Under the pieces are notes generated by a model. That model made no database searches, was not told the DNA's origin, and saw only the letters and a program-made list of their open reading frames with translations. From Hydrogenophaga sp. (lineage in GTDB: Bacteria > Pseudomonadota > Gammaproteobacteria > Burkholderiales > Burkholderiaceae_C), in NCBI GenBank assembly GCA_018335615.1, contig JAGXRS010000451.1, positions 1-5,134 on the forward strand: a stretch of 5,134 nucleotides of DNA. The letters run 5' to 3'. Below, piece after piece: positions 1 to 5,061 of this stretch. Each line of letters begins with the position of its first letter. Positions within the stretch are counted from its first letter, which is position 1. The position numbers were made by a program, and so were the translations under genes.

Positions 1-4
1 CTCA

Positions 5-392
5 GGGGCTGCACTGGTTTCGACGTGGGTTCGGACGCGCAGCAGGGCATGTCGAGGTTCTGTCACCTCGTAAAACCGCAGAAAAAAACTAACTGCAAAC
101 GACGAACGTTTCGCACTCGCCGCTTAATTGCCGGTGAGCTTTGCAACAGCAGGCCTATGTGCTGGGCAAGGGTTCAAGCAGCGCAAGCTGTGCGAGTCCA
201 GGCTGCAAAGATAATTCAATAGGCTGGTTGTGCGCTGGGTAACTTAGCGTGCAATAAGACAATAGGTTGCTGGCGTCTTGCATAGCGTGCCACTGCGCGA
301 TGCAAGAAGTGAGATCCAAACAGACGGCTACACATGTAGAACTGCTCGAAGAAGGCTTGCGGACGGGGGTTCAAATCCCCCCAGCTCCACCA
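5..392 (+). ncRNA. ssrA: tmRNA (transfer-messenger RNA), complete
   Basis: This RNA rescues ribosomes stalled on broken mRNAs. With SmpB it enters the A site as an alanyl-tRNA mimic and then templates a degradation tag. The 5' end (GGGGCTG, 5-11) pairs perfectly, with one G-U, with CAGCTCC at 382-388, forming the acceptor stem. An encoded CCA follows at 390-392. The T arm is a 5-bp GGGGG/CCCCC stem (365-369 with 377-381) around loop TTCAAAT. The conserved 5' block GCACTGGTTTCGACGTGGGT and an internal tag reading frame (95-127) make this a one-piece tmRNA, not the split alphaproteobacterial form. Its 388 nt is normal for the family. A strong terminator lies just downstream. The promoter is outside the window. 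The 3' end is a common integration site for phages and islands, and an integrase remnant lies about 110 bp downstream. Confidence 0.98.
95..127 (+). other. tmRNA tag-peptide reading frame (ANDERFALAA)
   Basis: The resume codon GCA at 95-97 begins the frame GCA AAC GAC GAA CGT TTC GCA CTC GCC GCT TAA, which encodes ANDERFALAA and a stop at 125-127. As is known for tmRNA tags, this peptide is added to stalled nascent chains, and its hydrophobic ALAA end is recognised by ClpXP-type proteases. An ANDERFALAA tag is typical of Burkholderiales, which supports the taxonomic call. The frame has no start codon of its own and should not be annotated as an independent protein. Confidence 0.95.
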
Positions 393-403
393 TAACAACG
401 TCC

Positions 404-440
404 AAGGGCGTTCACCAACATCCGGTGAACGCCCTTTTTC
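404..440 (+). terminator. Intrinsic terminator of ssrA
   Basis: A perfect 13-bp stem (AAGGGCGTTCACC at 404-416 with GGTGAACGCCCTT at 424-436) closes a 7-nt loop and runs into TTTTT then CTTT. It starts 12 nt after the tmRNA CCA end, as expected for terminating the tmRNA precursor. Confidence 0.93.
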
Positions 441-499
441 TTTGTAAATCAAATATTTTCTATCGGTTGTGGTCTGTTCGCCGCTTGGGAGTGCCGGTC

Positions 500-643
500 A
501 TGCTGACCGACAAGCAGTGCAAGAGCGCCACCCACGAACCCGACAGAAAGCGTGCCCGCTTTACCGGCGCGCGCGGGCTCTGTCGGGAGATGGCTTTTGA
601 TGGCGGCTGTCTGGTCGTGAGCCAGGCTCGGAAGTGGATGTGA
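500..643 (+). pseudogene. Degraded N-terminal fragment of a tyrosine-type integrase
   Basis: The 47-codon frame begins MLTDKQCKSAT and continues with PDRKRARFT and a GL..E motif. This matches the usual start of phage/island integrases with an N-terminal arm-DNA-binding domain (MLTD.QC..A, then PD.K.AR.TD..GLYLEV). GGGAG at 487-491 sits 8 nt before the ATG, so the original ribosome site appears to survive. A TGA at 641-643 ends the frame. Beyond it the same frame reads K-R-G-M-D, which could be a decayed K-Y-R-M-D-G block with the conserved Trp before it lost to the stop, but this second part is tentative. Family members are about 400 residues, so the core-binding and catalytic (R..H.R..Y) domains are missing. 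The position just after ssrA fits an integrase that used the tmRNA 3' end as its attachment site. It was identified from remembered family motifs, not a search. It could alternatively be an unrelated small ORF. Confidence 0.7.
539..587. repeat. Long imperfect inverted repeat inside the integrase remnant
   Basis: The arm CCCGACAGA (539-547) is an exact reverse complement of TCTGTCGGG (579-587). A second inner arm, GCCCGC (554-559) with GCGGGC (573-578), stacks below it after a 6-nt one-sided bulge (548-553). This gives 15 paired bases in total around a 13-nt loop. There is no T-tract after it, so it is not an intrinsic terminator. Its role is unknown. Confidence 0.6.
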
Positions 644-660
644 AAAAGGGGAATGGACCG

Positions 661-690
661 GAGACAATTCGGTTGCTTTTTTGCTAGGAT
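661..690 (+). promoter_or_regulatory. Candidate sigma70 promoter with extended -10
   Basis: A -35-like GAGACA (661-666, 4/6 match to TTGACA) and a -10-like TAGGAT (685-690, 4/6) are separated by 18 bp. A TGC directly before the -10 fits an extended -10 element. Predicted transcription would start near 697, run into the hairpin at 729-754, and otherwise continue to the methyltransferase. This is motif matching only. Confidence 0.35.
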
Positions 691-728
691 TTGGCGTTTC
701 TGCGGGCTCCAGCGCCTCTTTCAATGAA

Positions 729-754
729 CCCCCGGCTGATGGTGGGGGCTTTTT
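729..754 (+). terminator. Terminator-like hairpin upstream of the methyltransferase
   Basis: CCCCC (729-733) pairs with GGGGG (744-748), extended by one G-U pair, around a loop of about 8 nt. It is followed after a C by TTTTT (750-754). It lies only about 20 nt before the likely methyltransferase start and about 30-40 nt after a candidate promoter. It could end a short RNA, act as an attenuator, or be a relic of a deleted gene. The stem is short, so confidence is moderate. Confidence 0.45.
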
Positions 755-776
755 CTGGTCGTTTCGGTTGGCGGCG

Positions 777-1433
777 GTGTCCCAGCATCCATTCCTCATC
801 TGCCCCGTTTGTCAATCCGGCGGGAGTGCACACTTCATGCGGGCCGAGCCATACGATTACTGGCGATGCCGCCATTGCGAAGCGACGTTTGTCGAGCCCG
901 CCCAGTTGCCCAGCCGGAAGCTTGAGCACGCGGAATACCGGCTGCACCGCAACGATGTGGATGACGCGCGCTACCGACGCTTCCTGGCTCGCTTGGCGAC
1001 CCCTTTGCTGGCGCGGCTGGGCCCCGGGTTGTGTGGTCTGGATTACGGTTGTGGCCCTGGTCCTGCTCTGGCCGCGATGTTGGCGGAGGCTGGTCACCGG
1101 ATGGCGGTCTACGATCCGCTGTTTTTTGATCACCCTCAGCGGCTCGACGAGGTCTATGATTTCGTCACGTGCAGTGAGGTCGTCGAGCACTTTCATCATC
1201 CTCTGCGGGAGTTCGTTCGGCTCGACCGTCTGATGAAGCCGGGCGGCTGGCTGGCGGTGATGACCACGTTTCAGACCGATGACGCGGCCTTTGCACACTG
1301 GCACTACCGTCGCGATCGCACGCATGTGGTGTTCTACCGTGAAGCAACATTTCGCTTTCTAGCGGCACGGCTGGGCTGGCGTTGCGAAATTCCCTGTCCC
1401 AACGTGGCCTTGCTGCAGAAGGGCTGGGGGTGA
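777..1433 (+). CDS. Zinc-ribbon class I SAM-dependent methyltransferase
   Basis: This is a predicted 218-residue soluble methyltransferase; the substrate cannot be told from sequence. An N-terminal zinc ribbon is formed by two CxxC pairs (C9/C12 and C31/C34), followed by a helical linker and a Rossmann-like SAM domain. Motif I is LDYGCGPG (about 88-95), an acidic residue ends strand 2 (D113 in VYDP), and later come TCSEVVEHF (131-139) and a KPGG loop (154-157). The layout fits Methyltransf_11/23-type enzymes with an N-terminal Cys4 finger. I chose GTG at 777 because it keeps the first CxxC and begins after the upstream hairpin. The in-frame TTG at 768 is an alternative. A start at TTG 681 would translate through the terminator-like hairpin, and ATG 837 would delete half the zinc site. 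No good Shine-Dalgarno is visible before 777. The gene stands alone, converging on rpsT. It could be host core or leftover cargo of the element suggested by the integrase remnant. Confidence 0.87.
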   Translation: MSQHPFLICPVCQSGGSAHFMRAEPYDYWRCRHCEATFVEPAQLPSRKLEHAEYRLHRNDVDDARYRRFLARLATPLLARLGPGLCGLDYGCGPGPALAAMLAEAGHRMAVYDPLFFDHPQRLDEVYDFVTCSEVVEHFHHPLREFVRLDRLMKPGGWLAVMTTFQTDDAAFAHWHYRRDRTHVVFYREATFRFLAARLGWRCEIPCPNVALLQKGWG

Positions 1434-1503
1434 TGCGGCTGCGCACCGCGGGCGCGGGCATGGGCCAGCCACGGGCGCCATCCCAGATCGAACAGGCAAC
1501 AAA

Positions 1504-1523
1504 AAACCGCCCGAGGGCGGTTT
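1504..1523. terminator. Bidirectional intrinsic terminator between methyltransferase and rpsT
   Basis: CCGCC (1507-1511) pairs with GGCGG (1516-1520) around a CGAG tetraloop, flanked by A-rich sequence (1501-1506) and T-rich sequence (1521 onward). Read on the minus strand, a TTTTTT tract follows the stem, giving a strong terminator for rpsT. On the plus strand, TTTCTTGCTTTTT follows, so it can also end the convergent methyltransferase transcript. Confidence 0.85.
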
Positions 1524-1545
1524 CTTGCTTTTTGCTGGCAGCGCA

Positions 1546-1605
1546 CCGTTTTCAAACGGCAGGCTGCTGTGCAGCCCGGGCTGGTGGCCTGGTGAAACCA
1601 GGCCA
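1546..1605 (-). other. Tandem stem-loops in the rpsT 3' untranslated region
   Basis: Between the rpsT stop and its terminator lie three more inverted repeats. TGGCCTGG/CCAGGCCA (1585-1592 with 1598-1605, 5-nt loop) is the first. GGCTGC/GCAGCC (1562-1567 with 1571-1576, 3-nt loop) is the second. CCGTT/AACGG (1546-1550 with 1555-1559) is the third. A 12-bp palindrome CAGCCCGGGCTG (1572-1583) shares bases with the second and so offers a competing fold. Plausible roles are mRNA 3'-end protection or a 3'-UTR-derived small RNA; neither is shown. Confidence 0.6.
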
Positions 1606-1609
1606 GGGT

Positions 1610-1909
1610 TCAGGCAGCGGCTGCTGCGAGACCCTTGACTTTTGCCGACAGGCGGCTCTTGTCGCGAGCGGCTTTGTTCTTGTGGAAGATGCCCTTGTCG
1701 GCGACCGTGTCGACGACTTTCTGCATCTTGGCGAACAGCTCGGTTGCCTTGTCTTTGTCGCCGGCCAGAACGGCTTTTTCAACGTTCTTGACGACGGTGC
1801 GGTATTTGGAACGCAGCGAGGTGTTGGCTGCGTTGATCTTGATGTCCTGGCGGACGCGCTTGCGGCCCGAGGCCAGACGGGGGTTCTTTTTCTTCGGCTT
1901 GGTTGCCAT
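1610..1909 (-). CDS. rpsT: 30S ribosomal protein S20
   Basis: S20 is a primary 16S rRNA-binding protein of the small subunit body. The 99-residue product begins MATKPKKKNPRLASGRKRVR, the Lys/Arg-rich N-terminal helix typical of Burkholderiales S20. The hallmark helical-bundle segments follow: NAANTSLRSKYRT, an acidic-basic helix around KDKATELFAKMQ, and DKGIFHKNKAARDKSRL near the C-terminus. It ends in an Ala-rich tail (GLAAAAA) and is somewhat longer than the roughly 87-residue E. coli protein. ATG at 1909-1907 is supported by AAGGA at 1922-1918 on the minus strand, 8 nt upstream. It is monocistronic, divergent from murJ and convergent with the methyltransferase. In E. coli S20 represses its own translation; no such element is demonstrated here. 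Confidence 0.98.
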   Translation of the reverse strand: MATKPKKKNPRLASGRKRVRQDIKINAANTSLRSKYRTVVKNVEKAVLAGDKDKATELFAKMQKVVDTVADKGIFHKNKAARDKSRLSAKVKGLAAAAA

Positions 1910-1956
1910 GATGTATTTCCTTCAGTTGTTTGGGGATGATGCCAGCAAAGCCTGCG

Positions 1957-1985
1957 ATTTTAGCACGGACGACAGATTGATCCAT
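1957..1985 (-). promoter_or_regulatory. Candidate rpsT promoter
   Basis: Reading the minus strand, TAAAAT (1962-1957, 5/6 match to TATAAT) is preceded by TGC (1965-1963), an extended -10. The hexamer 17 bp upstream, ATGGAT (1985-1980), is a weak -35. Transcription would start near 1950, giving a leader of about 40 nt before the S20 ATG. Confidence 0.55.
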
Positions 1986-2030
1986 CAGCACGCCTGCGGC
2001 CAGCCCCGGCAGGGCGTCGGCGGCGCTCGT

Positions 2031-2036
2031 TACACT
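2031..2036 (+). promoter_or_regulatory. Candidate -10 element just before murJ
   Basis: TACACT (4/6 match to TATAAT) ends 7 nt before the murJ GTG, so a transcript from it would begin at or next to the start codon. No convincing -35 hexamer is found 16-18 bp upstream (GC-rich sequence around 2007-2014). Low confidence. Confidence 0.28.
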
Positions 2037-2043
2037 GCTGAGC

Positions 2044-3609
2044 GTGTCACTGTTCAAATCCGCCTCGCTCGTCTCCCTGCTCACGTTGGCATCCCGCATC
2101 ACAGGGCTCGTTCGCGAACTGCTGATGGCGGCTACGTTTGGCGCCAGCGCCCTGACCGACGCCTTCAACGTGGCGTTCCGCATCCCCAATCTGTTGCGCC
2201 GACTCTTCGCTGAAGGCGCCTTCAGCCAGGCGTTTGTGCCGGTGCTGGCCGGCGTGCGGGCCACCGAGGGCGACGAGGCCACGCGCCAGATGGTGAACCA
2301 GATCGGGACCGTGCTGGCCTGGGCACTCACCATCACCTGCGTGCTTGGCGTGGCCGGTGCGCCGGTGCTGGTATGGGCGATGGCCAGTGGCCTGCAGCAG
2401 TCGCCACAAGGCTTCGAAGCGGCCGTGTTCATGACGCGGTGGATGTTTCCCTACATCGCGTTCATGTCCTTCGTGGCCCTGTCGGCCGGCATCCTGAACA
2501 CCTGGCGGAAGTTTGCGGTGCCTGCCGCCACCCCGGTTTTGCTCAACGTGGCCATGATCGCGGCGGCCTACTGGGGGGCTCCGTGGTTCGGGCGCATGGG
2601 GATTGAGCCGATCTATGCCATGGCCGGTGGCGTGCTGCTCGGCGGCACCTTGCAGCTGGGCGTGCAGCTGCCGGCGCTGGCGCGGGTGGGCATGCTGCCG
2701 CGCATTGGTTTGCGCTGGTCGTCGCTGCAGACGGCCTGGCGCCATCCCGGCACCCGCCGTGTGACCACGCTGATGCTGCCCGCCTTGCTGGGTGTGAGCG
2801 TGGCGCAGATATCGCTGCTGATCAACACCCAGATTGCCTCCCATCTGGTCACGGGCAGCGTCAGCTGGCTCACCTATGCCGACCGCCTGATGGAGTTTCC
2901 CACCGCCATGCTGGGCGTGGCGCTGGGGGTGGTGCTGCTGCCCCAGTTGGCGGCGGCCAAGGCGGCCGACGACGGCGCGCGCTACAGCGGCCTGCTCGAC
3001 TGGGGGCTGCGCCTGGTGGTGCTGCTGGCGGTGCCCTGTGCCGTGGCGCTGCTGACATTTGCCCATCCCCTGGTCGCCGTGCTCTACCACTACGGCGCGT
3101 TCACCGGTGCCGATGTGCAGCAGACAGCGCTGGCGCTGATGGGCTACGGCGCCGGCCTGCTGGGCCTGATCGCCATCAAGGTGCTGGCGCCGGGTTTCTA
3201 TGCGCGGCAGGACATTCGCACGCCGGTGAAGATTGCGGTGGTGGTGCTGGTGCTGACGCAGTGCCTCAACCTGGTGCTGGTGCCCCACCTCGCGCACGCC
3301 GGGCTGGCGCTGGCCATCGGCATCGGAGCGATGGTGAACGCCCTGTGGCTGCTGATGGGTCTTATCCGCCGCGGGGCCTACACACCCACCCCTGGCTGGG
3401 CCCGTTTCGGCCTGCAGGTGGCAGCGGCCAGCACGTTGCTGGCGGTGTTCCTCCTGTGGGCGGCCGGAAGCGTCGCCTGGCTGGATTTCGGCGGCCGGGC
3501 CTTGCAGCGGGTCGGGCTGCTCACCCTGTATGTGATCGGTGGTGTGCTCGTCTACTTTGCCACGTTGACGGTGGCCGGTTTGAAACTGCGCCAGTTCGTC
3601 CGAAAATAG
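2044..3609 (+). CDS. murJ: Lipid II flippase MurJ (MviN)
   Basis: MurJ moves undecaprenyl-linked peptidoglycan precursor (lipid II) from the inner to the outer face of the cytoplasmic membrane and is normally essential. The 521-residue product (E. coli about 511) is hydrophobic throughout, consistent with the 14-helix MOP-superfamily fold. The N-terminus (MSLFKSASLVSLLTLASR, then GLVRE, TDAF, FRIPNLLRRLFAEGAFSQAFVP) is the MviN signature. Charged cavity residues important in E. coli MurJ are present: R18, R24, D39, R52, and R281/E284 in the YADRLMEFP motif, equivalent to E. coli R270/E273. The GTG start is fixed by the conserved MSLFKSAS opening. No Shine-Dalgarno is visible before it and a -10-like hexamer lies directly upstream, so the mRNA may be leaderless. 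It is divergent from rpsT, and the SirB1-family gene follows after 38 nt, probably in the same transcript. No truncation or frameshift is seen. Confidence 0.97.
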   Translation: MSLFKSASLVSLLTLASRITGLVRELLMAATFGASALTDAFNVAFRIPNLLRRLFAEGAFSQAFVPVLAGVRATEGDEATRQMVNQIGTVLAWALTITCVLGVAGAPVLVWAMASGLQQSPQGFEAAVFMTRWMFPYIAFMSFVALSAGILNTWRKFAVPAATPVLLNVAMIAAAYWGAPWFGRMGIEPIYAMAGGVLLGGTLQLGVQLPALARVGMLPRIGLRWSSLQTAWRHPGTRRVTTLMLPALLGVSVAQISLLINTQIASHLVTGSVSWLTYADRLMEFPTAMLGVALGVVLLPQLAAAKAADDGARYSGLLDWGLRLVVLLAVPCAVALLTFAHPLVAVLYHYGAFTGADVQQTALALMGYGAGLLGLIAIKVLAPGFYARQDIRTPVKIAVVVLVLTQCLNLVLVPHLAHAGLALAIGIGAMVNALWLLMGLIRRGAYTPTPGWARFGLQVAAASTLLAVFLLWAAGSVAWLDFGGRALQRVGLLTLYVIGGVLVYFATLTVAGLKLRQFVRK

Positions 3610-3647
3610 GCAGCACTGCAGCCACTGGCGCCTACGGGCCGTATCCC

Positions 3648-4505
3648 ATGCCTTCTGCGTTTGACTTCTCCGCCCCCACGCCCCTGGGTTATTTCGCCAC
3701 GCTGGTGGCCGACGACGAGAACCTGCCCCTCTTCGAAGCGGCCACGGCCATTGCCCTGGACGAGTACCCCGATCTGGACGTGCAGCAGGTGCTGGGTGAT
3801 GTGGACCAGCTGCTCGCCCGCGTGAAGCGGCGTTGCCAGGATCTTGCCGACCCCTTGCAGCGGCTGCGTGCACTTAACCAGTTCTTCTTTCGCGACATGG
3901 GCTTTGGCGGCAACGTCAACAACTATTACGACCCCGACAACAGCTACCTCAATGCCGTGCTGCGCACCCGGCGCGGCATCCCGATCACGCTGGCCATTCT
4001 GTGGCTGGAACTGGCGCAGGGCCTCGGACTGAAGGCCCGTGGCATCAATTTTCCGGGGCATTTCATGGTCAAGGTCAACCTGCCGGATGGTCAGGTGGTG
4101 ATCGACCCCTTCAGCGGCCAGTCGCTCAGCCGCGAAGACCTGTCGGAGCGCCTGGAGCCCTACAAGCGCCGCAACGGTCTGGTGGACGATTTCGATGTGC
4201 CCGTGGGCTTGTACCTGCAGGCGGCGAATCCGCGCGACATCCTGGGCCGGGTGTTGCGCAACCTCAAGGAGCTGCACCGCACGCAGGAGGACTGGTTGCG
4301 CCTGATTGCGGTGCAGGACCGCCTGCTGATCCTGCTGCCCGAAGCCTGGGTGGAGTACCGGGACCGTGGTCTGGCGTGGGCCGAGATGGGCGAGGCGCGC
4401 CTGGCCGTGGCCGACCTGGAGGTGTTCGTGGGCCACACAGACGACCCGCAGGAGCGCGACGCCATCCAGACGCGCGTGCGCGAACTCAGGCGTGCGCTGG
4501 GCTGA
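3648..4505 (+). CDS. SirB1-family transglutaminase-like/TPR protein
   Basis: This 285-residue cytosolic protein is of the SirB1 type (E. coli YchA-like), whose molecular function is not established. The N-terminal half carries the transglutaminase-like core: FFRDMGFGGNVNNYYDP (80-96), NSYLNAVLRTRRGIPITLA (98-116), GINFPGHFMVKV (132-143, containing H138) and VIDPF (151-155, containing D153). H138 and D153 sit where the His and Asp of a transglutaminase triad would be, but the only Cys (C63) is outside the core and no nucleophilic Cys is seen before the RGIPITLA helix. A classical catalytic triad therefore looks absent. The C-terminal part (about 200-285) is helical and TPR-like. ATG 3648 gives the usual MPSAFDFSAPTPLGYF opening; the Shine-Dalgarno is poor. 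It follows murJ by 38 nt with no terminator between, suggesting co-transcription. No intrinsic terminator is obvious after it. Confidence 0.9.
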   Translation: MPSAFDFSAPTPLGYFATLVADDENLPLFEAATAIALDEYPDLDVQQVLGDVDQLLARVKRRCQDLADPLQRLRALNQFFFRDMGFGGNVNNYYDPDNSYLNAVLRTRRGIPITLAILWLELAQGLGLKARGINFPGHFMVKVNLPDGQVVIDPFSGQSLSREDLSERLEPYKRRNGLVDDFDVPVGLYLQAANPRDILGRVLRNLKELHRTQEDWLRLIAVQDRLLILLPEAWVEYRDRGLAWAEMGEARLAVADLEVFVGHTDDPQERDAIQTRVRELRRALG

Positions 4506-4583
4506 ACCTGAGGCAACGGGTGACCGGTCGGTACGATCTCGCACACACGGCGCGCTGTTTTCTGTGGTGATTTGTAACCTTGG

Positions 4584-4613
4584 TTGACCCTCGGCCGAGG
4601 GCGCTTCAACAAT
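4584..4613 (+). promoter_or_regulatory. Candidate promoter with a 14-bp palindrome in its spacer
   Basis: TTGACC (4584-4589, 5/6 match to the -35 consensus) and AACAAT (4608-4613, 4/6 match to the -10) are 18 bp apart. The perfect palindrome CCCTCGGCCGAGGG (4588-4601) overlaps the -35 end and fills much of the spacer, a common place for an operator. No T-tract follows it, so it does not look like an intrinsic terminator. Transcription would start near 4620, about 50 nt before the PA2779-family gene. The rest of 4506-4668 shows no gene, only a short GACCGGTC palindrome at 4522-4529. Confidence 0.45.
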
Positions 4614-4656
4614 GGTCTCCGGCCTGCGAATGTCTCGCAATGCTCATCACCCAACC

Positions 4657-4660
4657 GAGG
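4657..4660 (+). promoter_or_regulatory. Ribosome binding site fixing the PA2779-family start
   Basis: GAGG lies 8 nt before ATG 4669. It supports that start over the in-frame upstream ATGs at 4612 and 4630, which would place a charged, non-signal extension before the signal peptide. Confidence 0.75.
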
Positions 4661-4668
4661 ATCCCACC

Positions 4669-5061
4669 ATGCTGAAGACCTTTTACCGCCTCGTGGCCAC
4701 TGCCCTGATCCCCTGCCTCATGCTGGCTGGCGTCCCCCTCACGGCGCAGGCGTCCATCATTTCGACCGAACAGGCCATGGTCACGCCCGCCGGTGACGCA
4801 GACCGCGAGCGGGTCACCGCCTTCCTGTCGCGCGAAGACGTGCGCAGTTCGCTGCAGGCGCAAGGGGTTGATCAGGCCGATGCGGTCGCCCGCGTGCAGG
4901 CCTTGTCGGATGCCGAAGTGGCCCAGCTGGCCGATCGCGTGGACCAGGCACCCGCCGGCGCCGGTGTGGTCGGCGTGCTGTTCACCGTGTTCCTGGTGCT
5001 GCTGGTGACCGACATCATGGGTCTGACCAAAGTGTTCCCGTTCACCCGCAGCGTTCGATGA
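4669..5061 (+). CDS. PA2779-family membrane protein
   Basis: This is a 130-residue envelope protein of the PA2779 family, named after a Pseudomonas aeruginosa gene; its function is unknown. It has a short basic start (MLKTFYR), a hydrophobic stretch (8-24) and a likely signal-peptidase site after LTAQA (A28). The conserved STEQAM motif (32-37) follows, then a predicted helical, charged middle (about 43-93) with the recurring AFLSREDVRSSLQAQGVD and ARVQALSDAEVAQLADRVDQ segments. A C-terminal membrane helix (about 98-118) and the family-typical tail GLTKVFPFTRSVR end the protein. Without the signal peptide, the mature protein would be a small periplasmic helical domain anchored by one helix. 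Its TGA overlaps the next ATG (ATGA), indicating translational coupling to the downstream lipoprotein gene. Identification is from recalled family sequence. Confidence 0.88.
   Translation: MLKTFYRLVATALIPCLMLAGVPLTAQASIISTEQAMVTPAGDADRERVTAFLSREDVRSSLQAQGVDQADAVARVQALSDAEVAQLADRVDQAPAGAGVVGVLFTVFLVLLVTDIMGLTKVFPFTRSVR

Noticed and set aside
25..222. Small open frame inside the tmRNA
   Set aside because: It lies in structured tmRNA sequence; only the tag frame 95-127 is translated in this RNA.
681..776. Upstream extension of the methyltransferase to TTG 681
   Set aside because: The extra 32 residues have no family-like sequence and would be encoded across a promoter-proximal terminator-like hairpin.
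449..799. Minus-strand open frame across the gene-free interval after ssrA
   Set aside because: It has no family resemblance and no ribosome site that I can see, and it is antisense to the better-supported integrase remnant and methyltransferase start.
2052..2061. Ten-base match GTTCAAATCC to the tmRNA T arm (369-378), a possible distal attachment site
   Set aside because: It falls in the conserved codons of the murJ N-terminus (LFKS), the match fails beyond about 13 bases, and murJ is intact. Coincidence is the better explanation.
2047..3873. Very long open frame (608 codons) on the minus strand opposite murJ
   Set aside because: It is antisense to a clearly conserved gene, its translation is low-complexity (Arg, Gln, His, Gly-rich), and long antisense frames are usual in GC-rich coding DNA.
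3552..4640. Minus-strand open frame (362 codons) opposite the SirB1-family gene
   Set aside because: It is a codon-bias shadow with no recognisable motif, and it overlaps a well-supported gene along its whole length.
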